Positions 19,412 through 30,400 of a stretch of 64,000 nt of DNA are shown piece after piece. This stretch comes from Ampelomyces quisqualis (lineage: Eukaryota; Ascomycota; Dothideomycetes; Pleosporales; Phaeosphaeriaceae): the NCBI GenBank assembly GCA_018398575.1, contig JAGTXZ010000003.1:3348001-3412000 (forward strand). Direction: 5' to 3'. Position numbers and translations under genes: made by a program. The number at the start of each line of letters is the position of its first letter. Positions within the stretch are counted from its first letter, which is position 1. Below the pieces are notes generated by a model. The model had not been told where the DNA came from. It saw only the letters and a list, made by a program, of their open reading frames with translations, and did no database searches.

Positions 19412-22400
19412 TACTGTCCCCTTAATCATCCCAAGAATTTTTCTATTGAAACTGATTCAACGACAATTGGCATACTCGAATGGAGTATACCACAAATTTC
19501 TGAGCATTGACCATAGAATGTTCCTAATCTGTTAATTAAAACAGAGAATTGATTTAATCTACCTGGATATGCATCACATTTTACTCCTAATGCAGGTATT
19601 GCAAATGAATGGATAACCGAAAGTTTACTTTTCCATGATCTAAATATTTTATTCTTATATTACTTTGTTGGCACTCATTTAGTTATGGGGGATGATCATG
19701 TTTAGCTTGTACCGGTGTAGTAAGTGTAACCTAAATAAGACTCGTTCGTATTTAAACAACTAGCTATCTTATTACGGTTAGTCTTAATATTTATGCTATT
19801 AAAGTATTTAACTAAAGATGTTATGCTAGAAAAATTGTATATTACTCCTGTAACATCTTGTTTAATATAAACTGATTTACTGTTTTTCAAAGAAAAATCT
19901 TTTTTTAGAAATAAAGATCTTTTATCCAAAATAAGCTTAGATATCTCTTCTAAAGATAAACCAGCTTTATTTGCATCTGGTTTTAATTGATCTGTAATTA
20001 TAAAGTAATCTAGATAAAGTGATCCGGTTTTTATACATTTTGTAACAGTAGCATGATGTACACCTAAATCAGCTTTCAATACATTTAAAGAAGTTGCAAT
20101 GTAATATAAAATCTTACCTTGAAAATCATATAAATAAACAGTATTTCCTTGATTAACTCTAAAATTAACAACTCTTTGAGTATTTAAGTTAAAATTACTA
20201 TCTAATAAGTGATATTGTTCCAAAAACAAAAAGTTATAATCTGAGCTTAATTCCTCCGGCATAACAAATACTTCCAAATTAAAAGCAGAAAACCCTTCTT
20301 TTTTAATCAAAGGAAGCAATAAACCATATTCCTTATAAAATAAAGGGTTAGGATTAAAATATTGTTCTAATCTTCTTGAAAGACTATTACTTGACCCCAC
20401 ATATTTTCTACCTGTTGCTAAGTGTGTAAAAATATATATACCGGCCTTAGGTCTTCTGCTTTTAGGTTTACCATCCCTTGGAGGGTAAACCAGCAAAGCC
20501 GGTTTACCATCCCTTGGAGGGTAAACCAGCAAAGCCGGTTTACCTACTAAACCAAATAAAGCTGGAAATGTTTGACTGTCGAAGGGTAAGTCAAAAGTTA
20601 CACCCTTAATATTTAACAAAATGTTCAGTTTCTTTTGTGTTATAGAAACACCTTGATTAGCTAGTACTTTATTAATTACTTCACTTGTGATATGACTGTG
20701 GTTATTTACCGAATAAAACCGACTAGAACATTTATTTATCACTAGCCCTTTCGGGCTTGTCCCACAACAGGGCAAGGCCCATGAGGGGACTAGGAAAGCA
20801 AAAGAACATTTAATCGAGAGCTTACTTTACCATGATCTAAAAATCTGGTTTCATGATATTAAAAAAACGGTACCCAAATGTACCGCAGTGAAGTAATATA
20901 CATAAATCATTTAGGGTTAGATATGGATGATACTAATTTCTACATGAATCATTTAGGGTTAGAGATGGATGATACTAGTTTCTACATGAATAATCTAGGG
21001 GTATAAGCATTTGTCCCCCATATTGACAATGAAATAATTAAAATATTTAGATTTTAGGTATAGCTGTAAACCCAACGACCTATTATCAGGTCGACTAGAG
21101 TATACCTTAATCTAGAATAGTTGAGTGTAACCCTCTTTTTACTATTATAGACCACTACCGTCTACTCGTTGCTCTTTTACAACCTACTACACCATGATGG
21201 TGATGCCATGATGGTGATGTAGCCTAGCAATCTTTCTTTGCTGCTGTAGCGTGAGTTACAAAATTGTAGGGTAACCAAATAAGGTAACTAGGTGATTTAG
21301 ATCCGCGATAACCCATTTAACTTTCGTATATACCTTTTGATATTACTATACCTATGGTCATTAACATAGCCACGTTTAACCTTTTGAGATGAACGTTTAG
21401 TTAAAAGGTCTTTAGGGTGTCCCCGGAGTTTGATAGTGTATAGACATAGAGGTACTTGCTAAAGGTCCTCAGTTCATCTGCTGCAGTAAGAATAAATCTA
21501 GTGTGTGTAATTTCAGGAAGAATTACTCTGTTATCTACTTCTAACATTCTTAACGCTCCTTCTTCTAAATCAGATTCTGGAACTAAGTAAGAATCAAACT
21601 CAATAAAATCTCCGTCCCTGTTTAAGAAATCTGGGTACTCGTAGCTTCAGTATCATTGGTGCCCCTCTGCTAATACAGACAATGAAGGGTCAGTAACCTC
21701 ATCCATTAAATATAGTAATTTGAAAGAAGGGAAAGCTATTAATACTAAGATTAAAGCAGGAGTAATTGTTCATATTAATTCGATTAGTGTCTAAAATAAT
21801 AATATATTTCTATACTATGCGGACTATATTATCATATGTTAGGGTTAGCTACTGCATATGTCTCACGTGTAGTCTCTGAGGATCCTACTTAGGTAAGTAC
21901 CTTTTGGTTTCCTGCTGATAATCCATTGTATCATCCATTAAAGCTATCACTAATCATTAGTTTTTAAGGCTTTAGGAGTTTCCAGCATATAGTGGTTTTA
22001 TTCATAGTTGTTCTAACTATATTCATTTATTTGGGAGCTTGCCCCGAAAATTTATATCTATCTTTAAATAACTCTCCAGAATGCATATATTTAATGATTG
22101 TACTACCACTAATCCCTAAAAACAGACCTGCTTTTCTAGCAGAAACGAAATTACCTATAAGTTTAAAACCTTCTGAATTACATTTTTCATAAATATTAAC
22201 AGGATTACCTTTAACTTTACTCATTTTTTCTAAAGTACTAGGTAAATGTTTTCTACCTATGGCTTTTTGTTTCATGAGCTCTCTAGTTTCATCGGTGTGA
22301 GTCTTACCATAAAAATTATTATTTTGGCCTTTTTTCATTGAACTCATAAGTTCTTTAGTTTGCTCAGTATGAGTTCTACCATATAAAGGAGAATTTATTC

Positions 22401-23196
22401 CTGTATATTTACCTTTCAAGTTTAAACTACGCTTATCTTTACTTTCTTGTGTATGTTTATAACCTGATGAACTTCCAGCTATTTTTAATGTATTATATAC
22501 TGGTTTTATAATATCCATGTAATATTGCTCTTTTTCGTTTAAAATATCTTTGTCACAATATTCTAAGATGCTAATAGAAAAATTAGCATAACCATACTTT
22601 ATTAAAGCTCTACTTATAACAAGAGTATTTCTATTTTTTAGATAACTTAAAGTAAAATATTTTGTGAATCTTTTACCTAAATCAATAGATTGACCAACAT
22701 ATTTATCTTTATTAAGTAAATTTGTTAAAAGGTATATACCAGATTTATTTTTATTTTCATCAATAATTTGTTTTTTAAGGGTGGCATTTTCATATAATTT
22801 TATTACATTTATTTCTATCTGTATAGGCAAAGTCTCTTCCTTAATTTCATGATTTGAAGAAGTGGAGTAGTGTTTTTGTTGAATATAATTAAAATACTTT
22901 TGAATAGGCACACATTTACCATGATTAAGATATTTATTACCTATATGTGATTTAGAACTATCAAAAGATCTAATAATAGCTCCTATTAATCAACCTACAG
23001 CCAATAAAATTCCAACTAAATAAAGCATAAGGTCATCATGAAGTTCTACTATCGCTTCCATTTGTGGGCTAGCACTATCTTGGAAGTATAGTCCCCAAGC
23101 TCTAGGTGCATCACAGCTAAATCCAGGAGTAAGCAGATATAATGATACTATAGTAAAAAACCCTAAAATACTAAAAGAAATAATTTTACTTTTCAT
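19411..23196 (-). CDS. cox2: Cytochrome c oxidase subunit 2 (three exons)
   Basis: CuA-carrying subunit of complex IV. Exons 23196-22918, 21790-21476 and 19617-19411; 801 nt, 266 residues. It has a leader then SCDAPRAWGLYFQDSA, the membrane hairpin, EGHQWYWSYEYPDF in exon 2, and CuA ligands in GQCSEICGILHSSMP in exon 3. Junctions obey U|...G| (GGT|ACA, GAT|GTT). The ATG at 23196 lies inside a frame open from cox1, so initiation could be internal or the protein could be cut from a longer one. Two extra copies of its 3' end and four extra copies of its 5' end occur in the window. Confidence 0.94.
19702..20775 (-). CDS. GIY-YIG homing endonuclease of cox2 intron 2
   Basis: 357 residues. The nuclease core is [19 protein letters not shown] and LSRRLEQYF, then FNLEVFVMPEE, LEQYHLLDSNFNLNTQR and a DNA-contact C terminus. 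A 36-bp tandem duplication encodes GKPALLVYPPRD twice just before the core (20465-20536) without breaking the frame. Close paralogue of the degenerate gene at 18335-19411. Confidence 0.88.
   Translation of the reverse strand: MPCCGTSPKGLVINKCSSRFYSVNNHSHITSEVINKVLANQGVSITQKKLNILLNIKGVTFDLPFDSQTFPALFGLVGKPALLVYPPRDGKPALLVYPPRDGKPKSRRPKAGIYIFTHLATGRKYVGSSNSLSRRLEQYFNPNPLFYKEYGLLLPLIKKEGFSAFNLEVFVMPEELSSDYNFLFLEQYHLLDSNFNLNTQRVVNFRVNQGNTVYLYDFQGKILYYIATSLNVLKADLGVHHATVTKCIKTGSLYLDYFIITDQLKPDANKAGLSLEEISKLILDKRSLFLKKDFSLKNSKSVYIKQDVTGVIYNFSSITSLVKYFNSINIKTNRNKIASCLNTNESYLGYTYYTGTS
20465..20541 (-). repeat. 36-bp tandem repeat containing a hairpin, in frame
   Basis: Two exact units starting GGTTTACCATCCCTTGGAGG, each able to fold (GGTTTACC/GGTAAACC). 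Inserted within the GIY-YIG gene in a multiple of three, so it looks like a GC-rich hairpin that was copied into coding DNA. Confidence 0.85.
20899..21003. repeat. 42-bp tandem repeat, 2.5 units
   Basis: Units at 20899-20940 and 20941-20982 differ at only a few positions, with a partial third unit. They lie in cox2 intron 2 between the core and the GIY-YIG gene. Confidence 0.85.
21791..22917 (-). mobile_element. cox2 intron 1 (group I)
   Basis: Interrupts LNHG|TLIEL. The 3' core with R (CAGAGACTACACG) and S (ATATAGTCC) elements lies at about 21819-21900, close to the 3' splice site. The GIY-YIG ORF fills the 5' part. Confidence 0.87.
22027..22911 (-). CDS. GIY-YIG homing endonuclease of cox2 intron 1
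   Basis: The frame is continuous with cox2 exon 1, so the protein is probably cut from a fused precursor or starts inside the intron. Core: SGIYLLTNLLNKDKYVGQS, LGKRFTKYF, then YANFSISILEYC, KEQYYMDIIKPVYNTLK and AGSSSGYKH. Three GKTHTDETRE-type repeats follow, with a final NUMOD-like segment. No breaks seen. Confidence 0.88.
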   Translation of the reverse strand: MPIQKYFNYIQQKHYSTSSNHEIKEETLPIQIEINVIKLYENATLKKQIIDENKNKSGIYLLTNLLNKDKYVGQSIDLGKRFTKYFTLSYLKNRNTLVISRALIKYGYANFSISILEYCDKDILNEKEQYYMDIIKPVYNTLKIAGSSSGYKHTQESKDKRSLNLKGKYTGINSPLYGRTHTEQTKELMSSMKKGQNNNFYGKTHTDETRELMKQKAIGRKHLPSTLEKMSKVKGNPVNIYEKCNSEGFKLIGNFVSARKAGLFLGISGSTIIKYMHSGELFKDRYKFSGQAPK

Positions 23197-23640
23197 AACG
23201 TAGTTATAAATTTTTACAAGTAGAGATCACATTTTTAGAACTCTACTTGGTAATTTATAAACTTTATAAGCAGTAATTATAGGTTCTAACACTACCATTA
23301 CAACAGGAACGAGAGCAATATCCAATATAGAAGCTAAATAATAAACAAAAGCTCTAAGGATATATCCTATAAAAGGTAGTTCTTGTGTAGTTACAAAAAA
23401 TAGTAAACATTGTTTAACGCAATTATCACACGCTAACACTTTACATTTAATACACTCATAAATAGGGTAAGTGTATCCTGTATCAGGAGCATAAGGACCG
23501 CCCGTTGCCCCAGTAGTTTTATTAACCGAATGTCCCCTTTCTCCAGTAGCAAATATACACCGTGAACCTCCTCCATGTGCATTTTTAAATGGTAAGCCGA
23601 AATCATCTCTTACTTTTTTTAGTCATACATGTACACAGTT
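23197..23640 (-). CDS. Linker between cox1 and cox2 with Cys-rich knuckle and membrane segments
   Basis: 148 codons without a stop joining the second copy of the cox1 C terminus to the cox2 ATG. Contains AHGGGSRCIFATGERGHS, then a Cys cluster ECIKCKVLACDNCVKQC (CxxC-x5-CxxCxxxC), then membrane segments ending LEPIITAYKVYKLPS and RVLKM, like the P...K...ILKM end of the other membrane ORFs. The Cys pattern suggests metal binding, which is inference. Unknown function. Confidence 0.6.
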
Positions 23641-23880
23641 ACTTTGTAATGGTAAGCTAGTAAATGCGTGAGGTTTAGGTTGGTTACTTAATGCTCACTC
23701 TAATCCTGGAGCACATTTATCTTTAAGTATACGTAAATAATCACTAAATAGTTGAGCAACGGCTCAAGGATATCCGAATATAGCTTTACCTTTAACAAGT
23801 TGTAAGTATACAATATGTAAGAAAAGAGCAGTTGTAGCTACAGATATAGAAACAATGTTAAAGTTTCAACCTGTAAAAAC
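23641..23880 (-). pseudogene. cox1: Second copy of the cox1 C terminus
   Basis: VFTGWNFNIVSISVATTALF through [22 protein letters not shown]: an 80-codon near-copy of the segment at about 24457-24700. It lies downstream in the same frame, joined to a Cox2-leader fragment (CDAPRAWELYLQDS) at its start. It is probably the original cox1 end, displaced by an incoming one. Confidence 0.85.
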
Positions 23881-24456
23881 ACTATCTTGGAGGTAAAGTT
23901 CCCAAGCCCTAGGTGCATCACAACTAATTACACTAAAATCAAAAGAGAAAAACAGAATAAATAAAGCACATAACCCTAGAAGAACATAAGGTATTATATT
24001 TCTGTAATAATAAAAATTATATACTAATTGATTATAAACTACAGAAAATAAACCTAGTTTACTTAAATAATATATAGTTAATAAAATTCTTAATAAAGGA
24101 ACTTCAAATATAACAAGAGGTAGATGTTCGTAAATTAGATGTTCAGTATCAGAACTATCGTCTATGTTCTCAACAGCCGTATTACTTGTTTCTTTAATAT
24201 CCTCTGTAGCAATTTCTTCCGAAGTCTTTACACTATCTTTTAATTCTTTCGCTTCATCAGGGTTAATATTACCGTTTTTTTCTTCTTCGTCAATTCTTGT
24301 ATTCAAATCCTTCGCCTCTTGTTTTACATCATCTAGCATTTTATCTGATGTATCTTTTACACGCTGAGGATCCTGATCAGCGGCATCCGCTAAAGCTTGC
24401 GCATCAGGAATACGACTAGGTCTAGCTTCAAAAAGCTCCACATCCTCCTGTATAGT
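23881..24456 (-). CDS. In-frame extension of cox1: charged domain, membrane segments, Cox2 leader
   Basis: 192 codons continuing from cox1 LPLQS. First a charged, probably helical stretch (ARPSRIPDAQALADAADQDP, DDVKQEAKDLNTRIDEEEKN), then hydrophobic segments (LPLVIFEVPLLRILLTIYYL, IIPYVLLGLCALFILFF). It ends with [19 protein letters not shown], a Cox2 leader copy. It then enters the second cox1 C-terminal copy. No known domain. Confidence 0.65.
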
Positions 24457-27400
24457 AGATTGTAATGGTAAGCTAGTGAATGCGTGAGGTTTAGGTGGGT
24501 TACTTAATCCTCATTCTAATCCTGGAGCACATTTATCTTTAAGTATACGTAAATAATCACTAAATAGTTGAGGAAGGGCTCAAGGGTATCCGAAGATAGC
24601 TTTACCTTTAACAAGTTGTAAGTATACAATATGTAAGAAAAGTGCCGTCGCAGCTACAGATATGATAGAACCAATACTACTAATAAAGTTTCAACCTGTA
24701 AAAGCATCAGGGTAATCACTTATTCTACGTGGCATTCCTTGTAGCATTTTTCGCCCACAAAATTAAGTTTTATTATTTTTTTCTTATAATTTTTTGGAGT
24801 AAAAATATAAGTTTTTATATGTTTTACCAGTATCCTTGTATTTTTTTATTGTTTCAGATGAGATATGTAAATCTTTTACTGCTAACCCCACACTTTCATA
24901 AAAATTGATGAGTGTTTTATCGCTATTATAAACATAAACTGTTTTTCTAATTTTAGCTAAAGTCTCTTCACTTTTTATTTTACCAAACATAGGGTTATTA
25001 ATACCTTTTCTATCTTTCAACATGTTTTCTATAAACTCCTTAGACTTCTCTTTACCAAACATAGGGTTATTACTTCCTTTTTTTAAAGCACTCATTTTTT
25101 CTATTGTATCTGATGAATGAGTTTTTGATCAAAAAGGATTTAACTCCCCTGAAAATAAAAGACTTAATTTTTTTTTTTTTTTTTTTTTTAGCATCTAAAG
25201 ATAATTTATTACCTTTTCTAAACTCTGAAATTAATTCTTTAGATTCATCTGTATGTTTAAACCCTAAACTTGACCCAGCTACAGGGTTAAGATTAAGAAC
25301 TGGTGCATATAAGTCTATGTATTTTTGTTCTGCATTTAATATTACACCCTTAGGTTGGGTTCCCTTCTCCCCTAAAATACATAAGATTACAACAGAAAAA
25401 CTACCATGTCCATATTTTAAGATAGATCTAGATATATATCTATTATCACCTAATCTGGAAGGAAAATAATAAGTAGCTAATCTTAACCCTAAATCTACAC
25501 TACTTCCTATGTATTCTTTACCATTTATGTTATTATGTATTAGATATATTCCGCTCTTATTTTTAAAATTTTTAATAAATAAATCTTTATCTTTCTCTAA
25601 ATCATATATATCAGAATAAGGTGTAGATTTTAAGGCTGTTTTTTGCAAGATATGTTTTTGAGCAAACCCCTTTTTTAGGTTTAATAGTGATTAAATTGTC
25701 ATTGTTTATATATTTTTTTAAATGTTTTTCTTCATCATCATCCTCAGGATCTTGTTCAAATTTAGGGTCAGAATCGGGTTCACAGTTAACTGGTTTATTC
25801 GTATCATCAACTTCTTCATTAAAGTCTTTTTCCATCGAAGAAAAAAGCAGAATACAGGAATTATAAGTAAATTTCATGATATTACAAATAATATGACATA
25901 TAAAAAATAATAAACTAACTTTTATGAGCATAAACACCCTAAGGGTGTTAATGGACTATCTCTTCAACTCATGGAGTTGCAACACATTTAGTCTCTGAAG
26001 ATACTAGCTATAAGGAATCATCATAAAATTATGCTAGTTTCTTGCTGATTGTTCATTGTTATATCCTTAAGATTTTCACATTAATATTGTTATATTATTT
26101 TATATATTAAGTACGTAAGGCTTTAGAATGTTCCAGCATATAGTGTTATAATATTTATAGCATCACTGCTATAAAAGGCCTACGGTTGACCTAAGAAATG
26201 TTGAGGAAAAAATGTAAAATTAACCCCAGTGAATAAAGCTCAGAAATGAGCTTTAGAGTAAAATAAGTTATAATCTAATCCTAAAATTTTAGGAATTCAG
26301 AAATATCATCCACTAAATAAGGCAAATACAGCACCCATACTTAAAACGTAGTGGAAATGCTACTCAAATCATTATTCTCTTTTTTTTATGTTATTTATTA
26401 GAAGAATAAAACCGCTATTATTTCTTTTAGCGGTTATATTTTAGTATATTTTATTTTTTTTTTTTATTATTAAATTAAACAACTACTTTTTTGTTTTAGG
26501 AAGTGGTACTTATTTATAATTTAGTAAATTTAATTTATAAATGTACTAAACATACCTCCATCCTTAATAAAACCATAGCTTATTAGTACAATACGATGAG
26601 TTTGTAAATCTATTGCTGCTTCATAAGCAGCTTGCACTCGAGCTTTATAAGCTTCAGAGAAAATATCATTAACAGCAGTTTGTTTACCATTTTGTATAAT
26701 AACAGGTGAACATCTGGTAGCAATACCAGCTTTTTTTATGTCTGAAGCCAGAGCTAAATTACTGTAAACTTTTTCTTTAATATGTTCCATTTCAAATTTT
26801 ACCTCCTTAAACCCTATACATCCTACTAAAGAACTTGGTTGTGGTTGTTCTTGTAGTTCTAGGTTAAATCTTTTTTTTAGATCGGACCTAAACAGCTCAT
26901 ATCTTTCACAATATCTCTCATAATTTTCAGGTTGAGTTTCGTGAAGGTTATAAGCACGGAAAAAAGAAGCAACACTTGCAAAAGTGGGGTTTATAGTAGA
27001 TACTTGTAAACACAAATTTTTTACATCATATTTTTGTACTAAATTATATTTAAATTTAGTAAAAAAAATTCTATTTAGAAAAAAAACAAATGGCATTGCT
27101 AGTATAATACTTGTAAATAAAGAAATATCAAAGTTATTTGATATAAACCCTACTAGCATTTTTCTGATAAAATACATAAAATAGGCTAAAAATCAAAAAA
27201 TGAATAGATCTCCTATAAATAGTAATATAATCATATTACGATATTTAACAAATAAATTGGCAAGAATATACATAAAAATAAAGAACAATAACAAATTCAA
27301 AAAGTTAAAATATTTTTGCTTATAATACCCATAAAATAATAACCTAAAAAAAAGGTCGATAATCTAATTAAGTATTGTGGACTGTCTCTTTACCCCAATA

Positions 27401-30400
27401 ATTATACTATTTATCATCATATAACAAATATTTACTTACGCAAGGAACTTTATATCATAAAGGATTCCCATGCTTAAGTCAATCAATCACAAAGTTTGAA
27501 TAAATTTTATGCTCTAAACTATGTTTTGGTGATGTATTATATTTTCTAATTTCAATAAAGGATTTAATTTTCGTAACTCTATAGAATTTAACATCACAAT
27601 ATAACCTATTATGCATAAAATAATCATAGATAAATAGCATATTATTGACGTTTTGAAATTTAAAGGCAATAGATGTGAAGTCTTTAGAACCCCCCAACTT
27701 AGAAGATTTTGCACGTTTAACAATATATGGTTTACTATGTAAAATAGTATTATCAAAGTTTAATCTAGATGTGTATTCATTATATTTGAATTCCAAATTA
27801 CACTCTATTCTATTCCCTGCATAATTAAATACTATGCTACCATCTGTATCAACTAAACCGGAAAAATAAGGATCATAAAGGCCAATATTATAATTTGCTT
27901 CAATATATTCTATATTGCATATATTACAACTTTCTTTAAACCCAGGTACTTTAAGTCTAATTAAACCATTAATATGATTAATAACATACGTCATATCTTC
28001 TATAGTAGAGATAATATAGATTGAATAAGGTTTATTCTTATCCGCTCTAATTCTACCCATATGTAAATAATCTTGTATACGTGTTAATATTCTAATATCT
28101 CTATTGTGCAATTTAATTCTAATTTGTTTAAGAACTCTTTTTTTACTAGTGGGATAGGTTCGAATATCAAAATTACCATCCCCATCTATTACACCTGCAA
28201 ATCAATTTCAAAACTTATCATCATCTATTTTAGGTAACTGACGTACAGTCTCTGAGAATCCTTTACAGTTTTCTGCTGATTGTATACTAGGAAGTTCATT
28301 TAAACTCGTTGTATCATCATTTTCACTGTTTAAAAGAAGAATATTCTTACTAACATCTAATTTATAAAGATAAAACATATTAATAAACAGTAAACAATAC
28401 ACGAATAGTATAGTTCCCAGCATATAGTCAGTTGCAGAAGAATTCGTAATAGAACACGAATTAATCAGACCCATATGAGCAACTACGTAGTAGGTCGTTC
28501 AGATTTGCTCAAAGTAAGACTTTATAGCCATAATTACCCAGTAATGACACTAGCACATACAGAAGTAAAAGCATTAATACTGTGATCACTAACTTCATTA
28601 CATTTAGAAAAACTATCTATAGTCCTACTAAACATATAAGCACAACCATGTAACTTGAAAAATGTAGCTGTACCTAAACCAACGAAACTAGTTCCATGTA
28701 TAGCACTTAAATCCATGGATTTATCCTCATTACATGAATTCATAATATTATTAATAGCCCCTAAAGAAAACCCAATACCGATCTGAGAAAAAGCAGAACA
28801 AGCCATACTTTTATAAAGTTGAGTATTAGGATTAAATCTATCACAATAAAAAAGATTTAACCAAACACTAATAAGGTATCCTGTAGCTCATCCACCACCA
28901 TGCTTAGCATCACACAAGTTAGCTTTTGAATTAGGGCTATCTAATACAGTGGGTTTAGGTAATGGAGGTGTATCGTTTATAGGTGTAGCAGTTTCTGTAA
29001 CAACAACTGTAGCAGTAGCAGTAGCAGTTTCAATCTCTATAACTGTTTCTCCAGGAACTGTAACAGTTTCAATCTCTATAACTGTTTCTCCAGGAACTGT
29101 AACAGTTTCTGTAGCAACAACTGTAGCAGTTTCTGTAGCAACTATAACAGTCTCTGTAACAGTACCAGGTGAAGCTGCTAATACAGGGAATGCAACCAAA
29201 ATATAAACTACTTTAGTTCACCCCATTCAAGACATCAACATATTGTCTCTAAATGGTACATGATTATCAAAACTTGAGAATCTAATCCATAATAATGATA
29301 ATTTAAGTACAGCTATTTCAAATTCCAGGAAAAAATATAAAGTCAGTTAATGTGCTCATTTATTTACATACAACACTGCTCACGCAGTGGATCGGACTAT
29401 AACTTATCTAATTATTTAACTTAATAAACTTTCGACTGTCACGTTTAGTCTCTACGGATCCTACTCGAGAATAAATTTATTCACTTTGGTTTCCACGGTA
29501 TTACCTTACATGGGGAGACCCTTATATTTTCCGCCTTAAGAAAACACATAAAGCTTCACCGTTAGCAAAATGAATCATTTTACCGAAAAACGTATGAAAT
29601 TTTTCATGGTGACAAGACCACACGACACCTACTAAAGAACACAGCAAGCTCTTAATTTTTTTAAAGACTCTAACTTTTCTCCCAACAAAGGATAGTTAGT
29701 ACAATGTGCCACTATTTTCGCTAATACCTGTTTCTTGTATACCTCTATAAAATAGAAGTTACCGTAAGGGTTACGAACTTTATTTGATATTTCAAAATAC
29801 TGTTTTATAGCGTCTATTAAATAAACGTCGTCATTTTGTCCTATTGAGAAAGAATGTGCTTTCGTTTTACGAATAGAAAAACAACCTTCCGCTTCTATAA
29901 AACCAGATAATCAAGCTTTAAAATAACTAGGTACATTGAAATTAGCGTTTATAATAGCAGATTGCTCTTTAAATTTAGTATCTCTTGTGGATAAGTATTT
30001 TTCTACCGAAGTTTCAGTTAAACATGTTTTTAAGAATGCAAGTTGACAGATTTTTTTTGAAGTTAAAGGAGGATAAGTACCAAAAATTTGGATTACTTCC
30101 ATAATTTCTTCCTTTTTATTTACAACTCAGATAACATCCGCCTTTTTACCAGTAATCCTAACAGTTCCACCTATTACTTTAGCAACCTCAACCAACATAT
30201 TATAATTAGATTTAAGGTTAGATAGTTTAATAACTAGTCTGTATTGTAGAGATTGTTTACGTCAATGGTTTACTTGAATACTTCCATCTCCGTCCATTAG
30301 CCCTACTCAAAACATTTTTATATATTCTTTATAGTTATTTTTATCAGATAAATCATTATAACTGCAAATATTCTTATAACTAAGACTAGAATTTGACGGC

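Larger units (their letters stand above)
19618..21475 (-). mobile_element. cox2 intron 2 (group I)
   Basis: Interrupts TAAD|VIHSF. The core lies at about 21060-21430 beside the 5' splice site, of the same class as the atp6 introns (ACGAGTAGACGG, GGTTATCGCGGATC). A GIY-YIG gene follows. Confidence 0.85.
24745..26188 (-). mobile_element. cox1 intron 8 (group I)
   Basis: Between FLG and LQGMPRR. R and S core motifs at about 25952-26000 lie near the 5' splice site; over 1.2 kb follows S before the 3' exon, holding a GIY-YIG gene and an acidic membrane ORF. Confidence 0.85.

Noticed and set aside
20899..21003. CRISPR-like array
   Set aside because: Only 2.5 directly adjacent 42-bp units without spacers, in a mitochondrial intron; a simple tandem repeat.
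28496..29345. Membrane ORF as an extra in-frame cox1 exon
   Set aside because: It ends in TAA at 28534 before exon 7 and has no Cox1 similarity; exon 6 joins exon 7 directly with correct residues.
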